Source: Panulirus ornatus (Eukaryota > Arthropoda > Malacostraca > Decapoda > Palinuridae). Taken from it: a DNA stretch of 64,000 nt. Below are positions 27,294 through 38,169 of this stretch, piece after piece. Below the pieces are notes generated by a model. That model ran no database searches, had not been told where the DNA came from, and saw only the letters and a program-made list of their open reading frames with translations. The stretch is taken from positions 31,663,680 to 31,727,679 of the forward strand of contig NC_092231.1 in the NCBI RefSeq assembly GCF_036320965.1, read 5' to 3'. Within the stretch, counting starts at the first letter, position 1. Each line of letters opens with the position of its first letter. The position numbers were made by a program, and so were the translations under genes.

Positions 27294-28965
27294 AGCTGGT
27301 GTGGCTATGTTGCAACTGGTGTGGCTATGATGCAACTGGTGTGGCTATGTTGCAACTGGTGTGGCTATGTTGCAACTGGTGTGGCTATGATGCTGCTGGT
27401 GTGGCTATGTTGCAACTGGTGTGGCTATGATGCAACTGGTGTGGCTATGATGCTGCTGGTGTGGCTATGTTGCAACTGGTGTGGCTATGTTGCAACTGGT
27501 GTGGCTATGATGCAACTGGTGTGGCTATGATGCTGCTGGTGTGGCTATGTTGCAACTGGTGTGGCTATGTTGCAACTGGTGTGGCTATGTTGCAACTGGT
27601 GTGGCTATGATGCAACTGGTGTGGCTATGATGCTGCTGGTGTGGCTATGATGCTGCTGGTGTGGCTATGTTGCAACTGGTGTGGCTATGTTGCAGCTGGT
27701 GTGGCTATGTTGCAACTGGTGTGGCTATGTTGCAACTGGTGTGGCTATGTTGCAGCTGGTGTGGCTATGTTGCAACTGGTGTGGCTATGTTGCAGCTGGT
27801 GTGGCTATGTTGCAACTGGTGTGGCTATGTTGCAACTGGTGTGGCTATGTTGCAGCTGGTGTGGCTATGTTGCAACTGGTGTGGCTATGTTGCAGCTGGT
27901 GTGGCTATGTTGCAACTGGTGTGGCTATGTTGCAGCTGGTGTGGCTATGTTGCAGCTGGTGTGGCTATGTTGCAACTGGTGTGGCTATGTTGCAGCTGGT
28001 GTGGCTATGTTGCAACTGGTGTGGCTATGTTGCAGCTGGTGTGGCTATGTTGCAACTGGTGTGGCTATGTTGCAGCTGGTGTGGCTATGTTGCAGCTGGT
28101 GTGGCTATGTTGCAACTGGTGTGGCTATGTTGCAACTGGTGTGGCTATGTTGCAACTGGTGTGGCTATGTTGCAGCTGGTGTGGCTATGTTGCAACTGGT
28201 GTGGCTATGTTGCAGCTGGTGTGGCTGTTGCAACTGGTGTGGCTATATTGCAACTGGTGTGGCTATGTTGCAACTGGTGTGGCTATGTTGCAGCTGGTGT
28301 GGCTATGTTGCAACTGGTGTGGCTATGTTGCAGCTGGTGTGGCTATGTTGCTGCTGGTGTGGCTATGTTGCAACTGGTGTGGCTATGTTGCAGCTGGTGT
28401 GGCTATGATGCAACTGGTGTGGCTATGTTGCAGCTGGTGTGGCTATGTTGCAACTGGTGTGGCTATGTTGCAACTGGTGTGGTTATGTTGCAGCTGGTGT
28501 GGCTATGTTGCTACTGGTGTGGCTATGTTGCAGCTGGTGTGGCTATGTTGCAACTGGTGTGGCTATGTTGCAGCTGGTGTGGCTATGTTGCAACTGGTGT
28601 GGCTATGTTGCAGCTGGTGTGGCTATGTTGCAACTGGTGTGGCTATGTTGCAGCTGGTGTGGCTATGTTGTAGCTGGTGTGGCTATGTTGCAGCTGGTAT
28701 GGCTATGTTGCAACTGGTGTGGCTATGTTGCAGCTGGTGTGGCTATGTTGCAACTGGTGTGGCTATGTTGCAGCTGGTGTGGTTATGTTGCAGCTGGTGT
28801 GGCTATGTTGTAGCTGGTGTGGCTATGTTGCAGCTGGTATGGCTATGTTGCAACTGGTGTGGCTATGTTGCAGCTGGTGTGGCTATGTTGCAACTGGTGT
28901 GGCTATGTTCCCTGCAGCTGGTGTGGCTATGTTGCAGCTGGTGTGGCTATGTTGCAGCTGGTGTC
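27294..28965. repeat. 20-bp minisatellite array (about 83 units)
   Basis: Units are GTGGCTATGTTGCAACTGGT with a binary AACTGGT/AGCTGGT difference and, in the left part, GATGCAACT and GATGCTGCT forms. The 20-bp register is unbroken from 27301 to about 28225, where a 2-bp loss resets it. A 140-bp block with rare TAGCTGG and GGTATGG variants is duplicated (28668 and 28808). A 24-bp unit with CCCTGCAG appears at about 28908. Long plus-strand open frames are artefacts. Confidence 0.96.
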
Positions 28966-29959
28966 AAGGCAAATGCCTCAGGTACAGACCCTCAGCTGGC
29001 TAAAGGTTAGGCAAACTTCAGCTGGAAAGATACTGAAATGTTCATTTAAAAGAGACGTGCAGATGGCTGGATGATCCATCGTGAAGATAATGATACTTTT
29101 GGATTACTCTAATTCGCCATGTTGAAATTAAAAGTTGCCTTGGCTGTCAAGAGGATCGAGTTTGCACTTGAGAACGTTCAGATAGCCTGGGGTCACGTGT
29201 GCAGTAAGGAGTCCACATATGTGCATGATGACCATGTTGATGTGACATGCTGAGGACCACCTGCCAGCCCACTGGTTCGAACTGCTGTGAAGCAGTGAAC
29301 AATTGTTCTTCCGAAGGTTGAGCTATAAATTACACTGGTTAACGAACTCAATATTTTGTGTTAGAAATTTATTTAATACCGTTACATCAACCTAAAGTAC
29401 TTATGTAATATTCTAGAATACAAACAATGTGAAATATACAAGTTTTTAATTTTAAAACCTTCAGATTAGGGTCACCACAAAGTTAGTGAATGGATTTGGA
29501 TGAAGTGTATATCATTTGAGTTATTGTACTTAATGTATGTGGGTTAGGCTGGCCAACATGATCTTTATATACGAAAAATGACGAGAAGTGGTGTGATGTT
29601 TATATATATAAATATGTGGGATGAAACGTAGTGAACCAAGAGCATAACTTCATGTAATTTCACCTAACTTTGAGATTTAGATTTAATATTATAGTGGTTA
29701 TGTATACAAGAGACTATCCTCTACCCCTTTGGTTAGAAGAAATAAACTGTGATAAAACCTCCCACCAACACAAAACATCCAATTTATTTTCAAATAATTT
29801 CGGAAATACGTAAATATAAGTCATCATGGAAATTCCGTATGATGTTTACAAGTTCTTTTGATCTCTTGATGTATTACCCTAAAATTTATTTGAAAGATTG
29901 CCTTGATCATCCTAGCCCTACCCACAGTATCACAACGTATTATCAAAGGATTAAAGAAA
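28966..29959. other. Low-repeat AT-rich segment
   Basis: About 1 kb with no recognisable gene, RNA or mobile-element signature. Short frames (for example 29749-29970) show no family motif. Confidence 0.5.
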
Positions 29960-30080
29960 TGTTCCACTAAATCACAATCACTGTTGGAATTATTCACTAA
30001 ATCACAATCACTGTTGGAATTATTCACTAAATCACAATCACTCTTGGAATTATTCACTAAATCACAATCACTGTTGGCAT
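29960..30080. repeat. 30-bp tandem repeat (4 units)
   Basis: Four units with ATTCACTAAATCACAATC followed by ACTGTTGGAATT. One has CTC for CTG and the last is diverged. Ten-codon periodicity gives short SNSDCDLVN (minus) and TKSQSLLELF (plus) frames without known function. Confidence 0.93.
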
Positions 30081-30211
30081 TGTTTCTACTGTATACAAGT
30101 TCACTGAAGGGCGTTCCTTCCAAAACCATAACTTAATTCTGTGGTGCCCCTAAACTGTTACTTATTTTTCTTATTGCTTCTCATATCTAAAGCAGTTTGT
30201 GATAATGATAA
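30081..30211. other. Short low-repeat segment
   Basis: About 130 bp of AT-rich sequence between the 30-bp repeat and the (AAT)n tract. Nothing recognised. Confidence 0.5.
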
Positions 30212-30236
30212 TCATAATGATAATAATAATAATAAT

Positions 30237-30295
<59 letters not shown>

Positions 30296-30320
30296 TAATA
30301 ATAATGTTAATGATATTATT
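30212..30320. repeat. (AAT)n microsatellite
   Basis: About 85 bp of AAT/ATA with occasional ATG interruptions, adjoining a LINE 3'-end fragment. Confidence 0.95.
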
Positions 30321-30425
30321 ATTTATTTTCTTCTATTCTACTTGATCGCCGTTTCCCACGTGAGCGAGGTAGCGCCAGGAAGCAGACGAAGACTGGCCCA
30401 TCCTCTCATATACACACATATATAC
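30321..30425 (-). mobile_element. LINE 3'-end fragment
   Basis: Minus-strand match to the terminal LINE 3'UTR: CGCCGTTTCCCACGTGAGCG, GAGGTAGCGCCAGGAAGCAG and ACGAAGACTGGCCCA correspond to the reverse complement of the GGCCA...CGCTACCTCGC...GTAT tail. Only the last ~100 bp are present, and the tail side faces an (AAT)n rather than a (TA)n tract. Confidence 0.75.
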
Positions 30426-30867
30426 ATAATGATAATAATAATAATAATTCATAATGATTATAGATGTAATCTGTTTTGGCTCTTAAAGTGTAAGAATCGC
30501 TAGGCATCAGCTTCCCTTCGTCTCATCACAATTATTTAGATATATGATATCTCTAGCAGTTTACTTACTCGCTGTAAGGAGTTAGCATACAGTTATGATA
30601 AAGGGTCATTATTTACTTTGGTGGTGTGGAGGAAATAACTTGTCACTCAGCAGAAATGATAACGGATGTGTTACAATTAGTAGTACTCCAGTGCTTAGCA
30701 ATATTATTGAAGAATATGAGCTGAGGTTGGGATCTATTTTTTTTCTCTTATTCTTCCTTTCATATTTGTCAGTTATTTTACAAGAGAAACACACTACCAG
30801 CTCGAGAAATTTAACCTAACTGAACTGTGCCTAACAGGGTGGAATGGACTTTAAACAACTGTAACAA
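30426..30867. other. Low-repeat segment
   Basis: About 440 bp of AT-rich DNA with a little AAT repeat at its start. A 74-codon frame (30595-30819) shows no recognisable motif. Confidence 0.5.
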
Positions 30868-31482
30868 ATTTGTACTCGTCACACCCTGGGTGACAACGTA
30901 TTTGTACTCGTGACACCCTGGGTGACAACGTATTTGTACTCGTCACACCCTGGGTGACAACGTATTTGTACTCGTCACACCCTGGGTGACAACGTATTTG
31001 TGCTCGTCACACCCTGGGTAACAACGTATTTGTACTCGTCACACCCTGGGTGACAACGTATTTGTACTCGTCACACCCTGGGTGACAACGTATTTGTACT
31101 CGTCACACCCTGGGTGACAGCGTATTTGTACTCGTCACACCCTGGGTAACAACGTATTTGTACTCGTCACACCCTGGGTGACAACGTATTTGTACTCGTC
31201 ACACCCTGGGTGACAACGTATTTGTACTCGTCACACCCTGGGTGACAACGTATTTGTGCTCGTCACACCCTGGGTAACAACGTATTTGTACTCGTCACAC
31301 CCTGGGTGACAACGTATTTGTACTCGTCACACCCTGGGTGACAACGTATTTGTACTCGTCACACCCTGGTTGACAACGTATTTGTACTCGTCACACCCTG
31401 GGTGACAGCGTATTTGTACTCGTCACACCCTGGGTAACAACGTATTTGTACTCGTCACACCCTGGGTGACAACGTATTTGAA
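30868..31482. repeat. 32-bp minisatellite array (about 19 units)
   Basis: Units contain CTCGTCACACCCTGGGTGAC then AACGTATTTGTA. GTCACACCCTGGGTGAC is an imperfect palindrome. Variation is limited to a few sites (GTGACA/GTAACA, ACAACG/ACAGCG, one GGTTGAC), so the array looks young. Confidence 0.96.
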
Positions 31483-31949
31483 TAACATTTCATTTATGTT
31501 TACTGTGATTACATGTGTATCACAGTGACCTGGGCTCACTACCGTCTACCATCTGGAGAAGCAAGAGTATCTATGGAAGACAGGAACTGTGTCTACTGGG
31601 AAATTTGTTCTTTATCGTCATTATAATTTGTAGCACTGTTATGACTGGTACAGTTTATCTATTTTTCTCAACTTTTAGTAGCATGTGAAAAATCATGTAT
31701 TAATCAAATGATCAACGAAATAATCACAGATAAATTAAACTGTCTCTTGAATGAGCAAGATGGCAAAGTGTTTACATTGTAAACCAACTTTCAACGTGCT
31801 TGCATTTTGTTAACAAGATATGTATGTTGTTTCCCTGTGGATGAAGGCAAGCAAGTATGAATATGTACAAGTGTATGTAATAATGTCTGCGTATGTGTAT
31901 GTATGTATATGTTGATATTTGTATGTGCGTATGTGGGCGTTTATGTACA
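31483..31949. other. Low-repeat segment
   Basis: About 470 bp without a supportable gene. The right end (31860-31949) is TATG-rich and grades into the ATACATGCCTCAC array. Confidence 0.5.
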
Positions 31950-33318
31950 TACATGCCTTACATACATATCACATACGTGCCTCACATACATGCCTCACAT
32001 ACATGCCTCAATACATGCCTCACAATACATGCCTCACAATACATGCCTCACATACATGCCTCATTACATGCCTCAATACATGCCTCACATACATGTCTCT
32101 CATACATGCCTCAATCCATGCCTCACATACATGTCTCTCATACATGCCTCAATACATGCCTCACATAAATGCCTCAATACATGCCTCAAATACATGCCTC
32201 ACAATACATGCCTCACAATACATGCCTCAATACATGCCTCACATACATGCCTCAATACGTGCCTCAATACATGCCTCACATACATGTCTCACATACATGC
32301 CTCAATACATGGCTCACATACATGCCTCACAATTCATGCCTCAATACATGCCTCACATACATGCCTAACAATACATGCCTCACATACATGCCTCACATAC
32401 ATGCCTCAATACATGCCTCACATACATGCCTCACAATACATGCCTCACATACATGCCTCACAATACATGCCTCACAATACATGCCTCACATACATGCCTC
32501 ACATACATGCCTCACAATACATGCCTCACATACATGCCTCACAATACATGCCTCACATACATGCCTCACAATACATGCCTCACAATTCATGCCTCAATAC
32601 ATGCCTCACATACATGCCTCACAATACATGCCTCACATACATGCCTCACATACATGCCTCACAATACATGCCTCACATACATGCCTCACAATACATGCCT
32701 CACATACATGCCTCACAATACTTGCCTCACAATACATGCCTCACAATACATGCCTCAATACATGCCTCACATACATGCCTCACAATACATGCCTCACATA
32801 CATGCCTAACAATACATGCCTCAATACATGCCTCACATACATGCCTCACAATACATGTCTCACATACATGCCTCACATACATGCCTCACAATACATGCCT
32901 CACATACATGCCTAACAGTACATGCCTCAATACATGCCTCACATACATGCCTCACAATACATGTCTCACATACATGCCTCACATACATGCCTCACAATAC
33001 ATGCCTCACATACATGCCTAACATACATGCCTCACATACATGCCTCACATACATGCCTCACAGTACATGCCTCACATACATGCCTCACAATATATGCCTC
33101 AATACATGCCTCACATACATGCCTCACAATACATGCCTCACAATACATGCCTCACATACATGCCTCACATACATGCCTCACAAAACATGCCTCACATACA
33201 TGCCTCACAATACATGCCTCACATACATGCCTCACAATACATGCCTCACATACATGCCTCACAATACATGCCTCACATACATGCCTCACAATACTTGCCT
33301 TATTTATATGTCTCACAT
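31950..33318. repeat. 12-14-bp minisatellite array (about 105 units)
   Basis: Units are ATGCCTCACATAC (13), ATGCCTCACAATAC (14) and ATGCCTCAATAC (12), mixed along the array. The strand is C+A rich with almost no G except the ATG. Plus-strand open frames of up to 372 codons (CLTYMPHIHAS-type repeats) result from stop-free units of mixed length. Confidence 0.95.
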
Positions 33319-36300
33319 ACACTTCCAAGTCTGCATCTGAACTTCCAAAGACGCAAGAGTTTTCAGTCATAATGTTGTTCTGTGTTTGCTATACCAGATC
33401 TTGTGGTATGTCAGGCGTACAGATCCATCACGTGATGTGCTGGTTAACAACAGCTGGTGTTTGAAGCTATTGTTAATATATAACAGTAAATATCCAGGAA
33501 ACGTGAATGGAAATTAGTAGTAATACAATTTGTCTTTTCTTATTAAAGTGTAAATGACCTGCAGTTCTGTGGTTTATGTTATTTTCATTTATAATTTCAA
33601 CGCCTTATATGTCCATAGAGTAATGAATGAAGTTTGAGTTAATATTAAGAATCCCAAAGATAATTTCGTTTTCTTTAAGTTACCGTTAGAGTGTGTCTAG
33701 TTACAGCTGAACTATATTGATGGTACATCAAGTTCTCCCGCCAGTTTAGGAGACCAGAGTTTGAGTGAAGAGCTGAAGAAATACACCAGGTATGCATGAA
33801 GTCCTGTTGTAATTTGTAAGTTTACAAGTTTGAAGGAAACTTTTTGATTGAGTTATTTATATGTTTCAGGTGACGTCTTGCAGCGTGTACGCTCCTAGAT
33901 TGTAAGTACAATGAAGGAGGGTCAGTACTGGGGGATTGAGTTACGTTTGAGTTTCATATTTCACTGTTGCTCTCATCATGTGGCGACGCTACAGTGAGGG
34001 TGTGGGGAGGGGGCTGCTAATTGCTGCAGTGCAGCAAGTGTCAGGCCCAGTGGTGACCGAGCGATGGCCATGTTGAAGCAGTTTTTTGCCTTGTTTATAA
34101 CTGAATCTTCTTATGACTTTGTCTTCTCATGATTTAGTTCGAGTACAGAAAAGTCTTGTCTGTGTGAAGATTTAATTTGAGATTCTTGTGTTGACGGACG
34201 TATGTAATTATTTATTTGTGGCTACTGAGGAAGAATGTTATCAACGAAGCGTAGCTGTACAATGGTTAGAAAATGAGGCGATCGTAAACTGAAGGAATCT
34301 TGGAGGTAAGATTGTGTTCCTGTTACGGGTCTCCTGCTGATTATGTCTCCTGTCGTCGATGGTTGGTTGTTCTTATTGATAGGTTCAAGGCTAATTGAAT
34401 GACTGCCACGGTCGTTAAGGCCATCAACGTTGGTTTGTAGCCATCTGAAAAGAATGTAACAGCTTCAGGTGTTCATGTTTAGTCTAGGACCCTTCACGGT
34501 GCGCCTAGCATCATGTCGACCATTGGCTACGCTAACATGGCAACATTCCCCTGCCCATCAGTGCGATCACTTGATTGGCTGACTGGCGCTTGTTGCCGCA
34601 TGTCTCTCTCTTGCGGTAAAATTTTTCCATTTGACGGAAGCATTAACTCCAGTGGCTAGATTATGACGAGAATGTTACCACTGGATTCCCTACAGTGTCT
34701 AGAGTCGACATAGAGTGTGGCATTGTAAGTGTAGCACATCCTACGCCATCACATTTAAATTCTCGTAACTTGGGCAGGTCTATACACGAGAGGGAAAAGG
34801 ACGCTGTCAACAGTTGAAATTGTAACGAATACATTGGTAAGTCTATCCACCAGATGATGACCAGTTGGGACGCCTAACAGTGGCGTTTGGACGTCATTTT
34901 GGTCCTAAGTTGACCGTCCCGCGGGCGCCTGGCAATAGCACTCACTTGGCGGTGTTCAGTCTGGAAATATTATTCGGTTTGTATACTGATGTATAAGTAG
35001 ATCTCATTCTATTTAAAAGTGTTAGATGTCAAGAGACACCGACGCTTGGATTATTTTCTTACAATCAACAGCAATTGGTGAACGTTGCTGGTGGACGCGT
35101 TCTATAACGATATTAAATGTCTTATTTCACGGAATATTTGCATTACATCTTGAGATTGTACCGACATCATCAAACTGTATTCCATAACAGGCCAAGCCAA
35201 GAACTCGTGGTGTATAAAATGTACCCAGAGTTGGCAGCTGGTGTAGTGGCACTCCTCACACACTTCCCTCGTTGATGAAGACCTGCACAACGCACCAAAA
35301 ATGACGTTATTTTTCCTAAAGTTGTGGACTTCATTGTCGCTGTGGAAGGGAAATCGATATGAATCAGTGGACTGACTTATATCCCACCGTAGCCCGGAAG
35401 GAATATCTGTTAATCATAACTGTAAGATCCGATCGTATGTAGCACATTTCGTGATATATTCTTGGCCTCCAATTTTGGATATGAACCAAAAGGCAGTTTG
35501 TAAAGCAGAAAGATTCTGAGACATCACATATCACAGTGTCTCTACAGAGACGTCGACTCTTAGCCAAGGTTGTCACGTCTACCCATACGTTAATGAAGTG
35601 GTTTCCTCCCGTTGCTTACGTCATAACAATGTGTGGATCACAGTGTGTCTTGGCAGTTGATGGGTTACGCTTAAACGTGCTTCTCATAGCAGGGAATTCC
35701 TGCTATTACGCTGTTGTACTGTACCATACAGGTCGTCTTGGTACCTGGTAGAGGAGCATAACCCCAGCTGGCCCCAATGTCTCCCCAGAACTGGAGAGTA
35801 ATAAGCCATTTTTGCCACTAGAAATTAGGACCTGCTCCTGAGTCTTCACTCATCATGATATTTATTATTTATCTCCACGCACATAAATGGGCCCCTCTGT
35901 AGATTTGCCCTGATATTACAGGCTTCCTAATGTATTATTATTCAACCTGACATTTTCCCTGTCCCACATATCCCTACCACAGACCAGTTACACGCTGTTG
36001 AGAGAAACGATTTTGAAAGAAAATAACGAGACCCCCACAGTTATATTACTTTCTATAGTGGTAACAACGATTATATGATAGTAAGACATGATCATCTTAC
36101 ACAACGCTCCTCCACCAACTGAAAACGACTGTTTTTGTTCGTGTGTGTCTGTACTGCTGCCTGCCTCTAGCCATACGTGTCTTAGATTCCCTTGACGTGC
36201 TCTTGGTAACAGACGTGGAACGTGTAGAATTATATGTCACGTGACGTCGTTGCCACGTGATTCATCATGCGGGTGTTGTGAACCGCTACGTGCAAGAACA

Positions 36301-36599
36301 TTAGATACGATGAAGATTTGACTTGGGTCACGGAGCGCCACCTGGCCCATCGGCAGACGAGAACTGTGAGATGCCAGAGGAACAGGTCTGGTCTCTGGGG
36401 TAAACATTATAGTCTCCCATGTTAGTTTTGATTTCGTTTTCCGTTATCATTGCCTCTGTATAGCCTCACTCCACCTGACCAACCTCAGTGTAGTCTCGTG
36501 TCAGGACACACCTGCCGTCTGTCCTTGCTCTGTCTGCTGTATGTAGGAGACGAGTGACTGGCTCGTGTGGTCGTGGTGGAGCCTGGACGACCCATCCTG
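33319..36599. other. Largest low-repeat interval, left part
   Basis: About 3.3 kb of apparently single-copy DNA. Open frames are all short (under 75 codons) and show no domain I recognise. I cannot name an exon from motifs, although small exons of a spliced gene would be invisible to this reading. Confidence 0.5.
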
Positions 36600-36905
36600 A
36601 GCTGTTGACACAGATACTGATTGTATGGAAGCTCGCACGACGCTGGTCCTCCCTCAGCACATCAGCGGAGGAGCATCACTTGAGGGTGAGAAGTGCAAAT
36701 GTTGCGGCTTCAGCCATGGTGAGGGAGATGGGATCGCTGGGACTATAGTCACTTGTTGGTTACAGAGGTGGGAGGTCCCGGGCAATGTCCCAGACCGTCC
36801 TAGATCTGGGACAACCCCTGGGGTAAGGCAGGAGGATGTAGGACGAGGTCCAGAGAAATGCCATCACAACCACAGTTGTTGTGGCCTCGTCAGGTGAGGC
36901 AGTTA
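36600..36905 (+). pseudogene. Possible Tc1/mariner-type transposase relic
   Basis: A plus-strand frame reads VTCWLQRWEVPGNVPDRPRS then GTTP near 36740-36830. This resembles the end of the DNA-binding region in Tc1-like transposases, where a tryptophan-rich W-RRW-E stretch precedes DRPRSGRP. Just upstream, another frame gives NVAASAMVRE. The frame shifts and ends after about 90 codons, and no DDE catalytic core is seen. Resemblance is short, so chance is possible. Confidence 0.35.
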
Positions 36906-37279
36906 GCAGGTGACCTGGGGCAGGTTATCATCCCAGTCACCTGCTGTTTAGAGAGAGAGACTGGTGGAGATTCCTGAGCTCTTACGTGTATTACCACGTC
37001 TTCAGATGACTTGGTACAGTGTGAGGAAATAGATGCAATATGGAGGTTATGTGTACAGAACCAGAGGATACATGAATGGGGGTCATGTGGCCTTGTAGTT
37101 AGTGAGGGACGAGGTTGGCTCAAGGGTCTGCGTGACCTACCCTCAGCCTGACCTTGACCTGACCTGTATCCTCTGGTTCTCTCAACTTAACCTCTGTTGT
37201 ATGTTTTTTTTTTCTCTCTCTGTTAGTCCTCTGAAGGTTTGGTAATACACGAAAGCGATAAATTGATATGCTGCCTCAG
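36906..37279. other. Low-repeat segment
   Basis: About 370 bp between the possible transposase relic and the dispersed repeat. It includes a short TC-rich run near 37210. No gene recognised. Confidence 0.5.
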
Positions 37280-37450
37280 GAGTCCCTTCTGTCCTTATGA
37301 GGCTCCTGCATCACCCAGGAAGCTGGCCACGTCCACCGGTCGAGCCCACAAGTCATAAAGTGTTCTGATGTATGTGCGTCTGTGTGGTGCTCAGGGTAAT
37401 TGAGCAGTAAGTGCTCATGCCTTTATGGTAGTTACATCGTGACCATGGAG
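37280..37450 (+). repeat. Dispersed repeat, copy 1
   Basis: Aligns with 56556-56740. Shared blocks are CCTTCT...ATTATG/CTTATGAGGCTCC..., GGAAGC.GGC.ACGTCCA, GTCATAAAG, then a GT-rich stretch, CAGTAAGTG, CATGCCT and TAGTT.CATC. The two copies are clearly diverged. No coding capacity; class unknown. Confidence 0.65.
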
Positions 37451-37704
37451 AGTGTGGAGGTAGTTAACCAATCATACTCTGGTACCGTCCAGTTGAGGTA
37501 GTTAACCCATCATGTTTACCTAGTGCGTGGTTTATGGGACATTGATAACAGTCATCCAGTTCTCGCGCCGCGTGACTGAACCAGTCAGGTGACCTCGCAT
37601 TTAGCCAGTACACCTGGGGCGATACCTGGGTAGTACATTACAGTACAATACACCAGTATCGTCAGTGATGTACATGTGTGTGGGCAGTAGTTACTGTTGG
37701 TTGG
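37451..37704. other. Low-repeat segment
   Basis: About 250 bp between the dispersed repeat and the TTAGG tract. Nothing recognised. Confidence 0.5.
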
Positions 37705-37724
37705 TTAGGTTAGGTTAGGTTAGG
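37705..37724. repeat. Interstitial (TTAGG)4 tract
   Basis: Four perfect TTAGG units, preceded by TTGG TTGG and followed by TTGAG. TTAGG is the usual arthropod telomere unit, so this is a short interstitial telomere-like tract and a clue to the organism. It is too short to indicate a chromosome end. Confidence 0.85.
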
Positions 37725-38169
37725 TTGAGATTCTGTTTATCTGTATATTCAAATATTAATCTGTCATTCGTTGTGAGAGTTGGTTGTGTTACATACCTTA
37801 CTACCATGCAAGACTGTCTGGAACTATAGTAAAATATCGACGGCTTGTGAACACTTTGTGGTCAGGTTATGGGGCTGTGTTGGATCAGACTGATCCCTCG
37901 CCATACACGCAGGACAGCAGGCGTCGCCTGGGGAATACGGTCACTTGATCGGCTACGGGTTTGCTAGATGTCTCCAGTGTCCTTAATTGATAACCTTTTG
38001 TTCTCGTCTCTCAACTCTTCTGAAGACACGTACCTTTTTGTTAATTTCTTGACATAGTCGTGATAAAGCATGTGAAATTTATATGCTGAAGTTTCTCTGG
38101 ACGATATTGCTTGCTGAATTGGCAGTTCAGTTTACCATAACTAGTGTATTATCACTGAGAGTACAGACA
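37725..38169. other. Low-repeat segment
   Basis: About 450 bp of apparently unique sequence before the next LINE copy. No gene recognised. Confidence 0.5.

Noticed and set aside
31903..33021. Histidine/cysteine-rich CLTYMPHIHAS frame as a metal-binding protein
   Set aside because: Created by a 12-14-bp repeat. Mixed unit lengths change frame constantly, and no domain lies outside the array.
35536..36748. Short frames in the large low-repeat interval as exons
   Set aside because: No domain, no convincing splice-site pairing and no length beyond chance.
37705..37724. Chromosome end (telomere)
   Set aside because: Only four units, with non-telomeric sequence on both sides.
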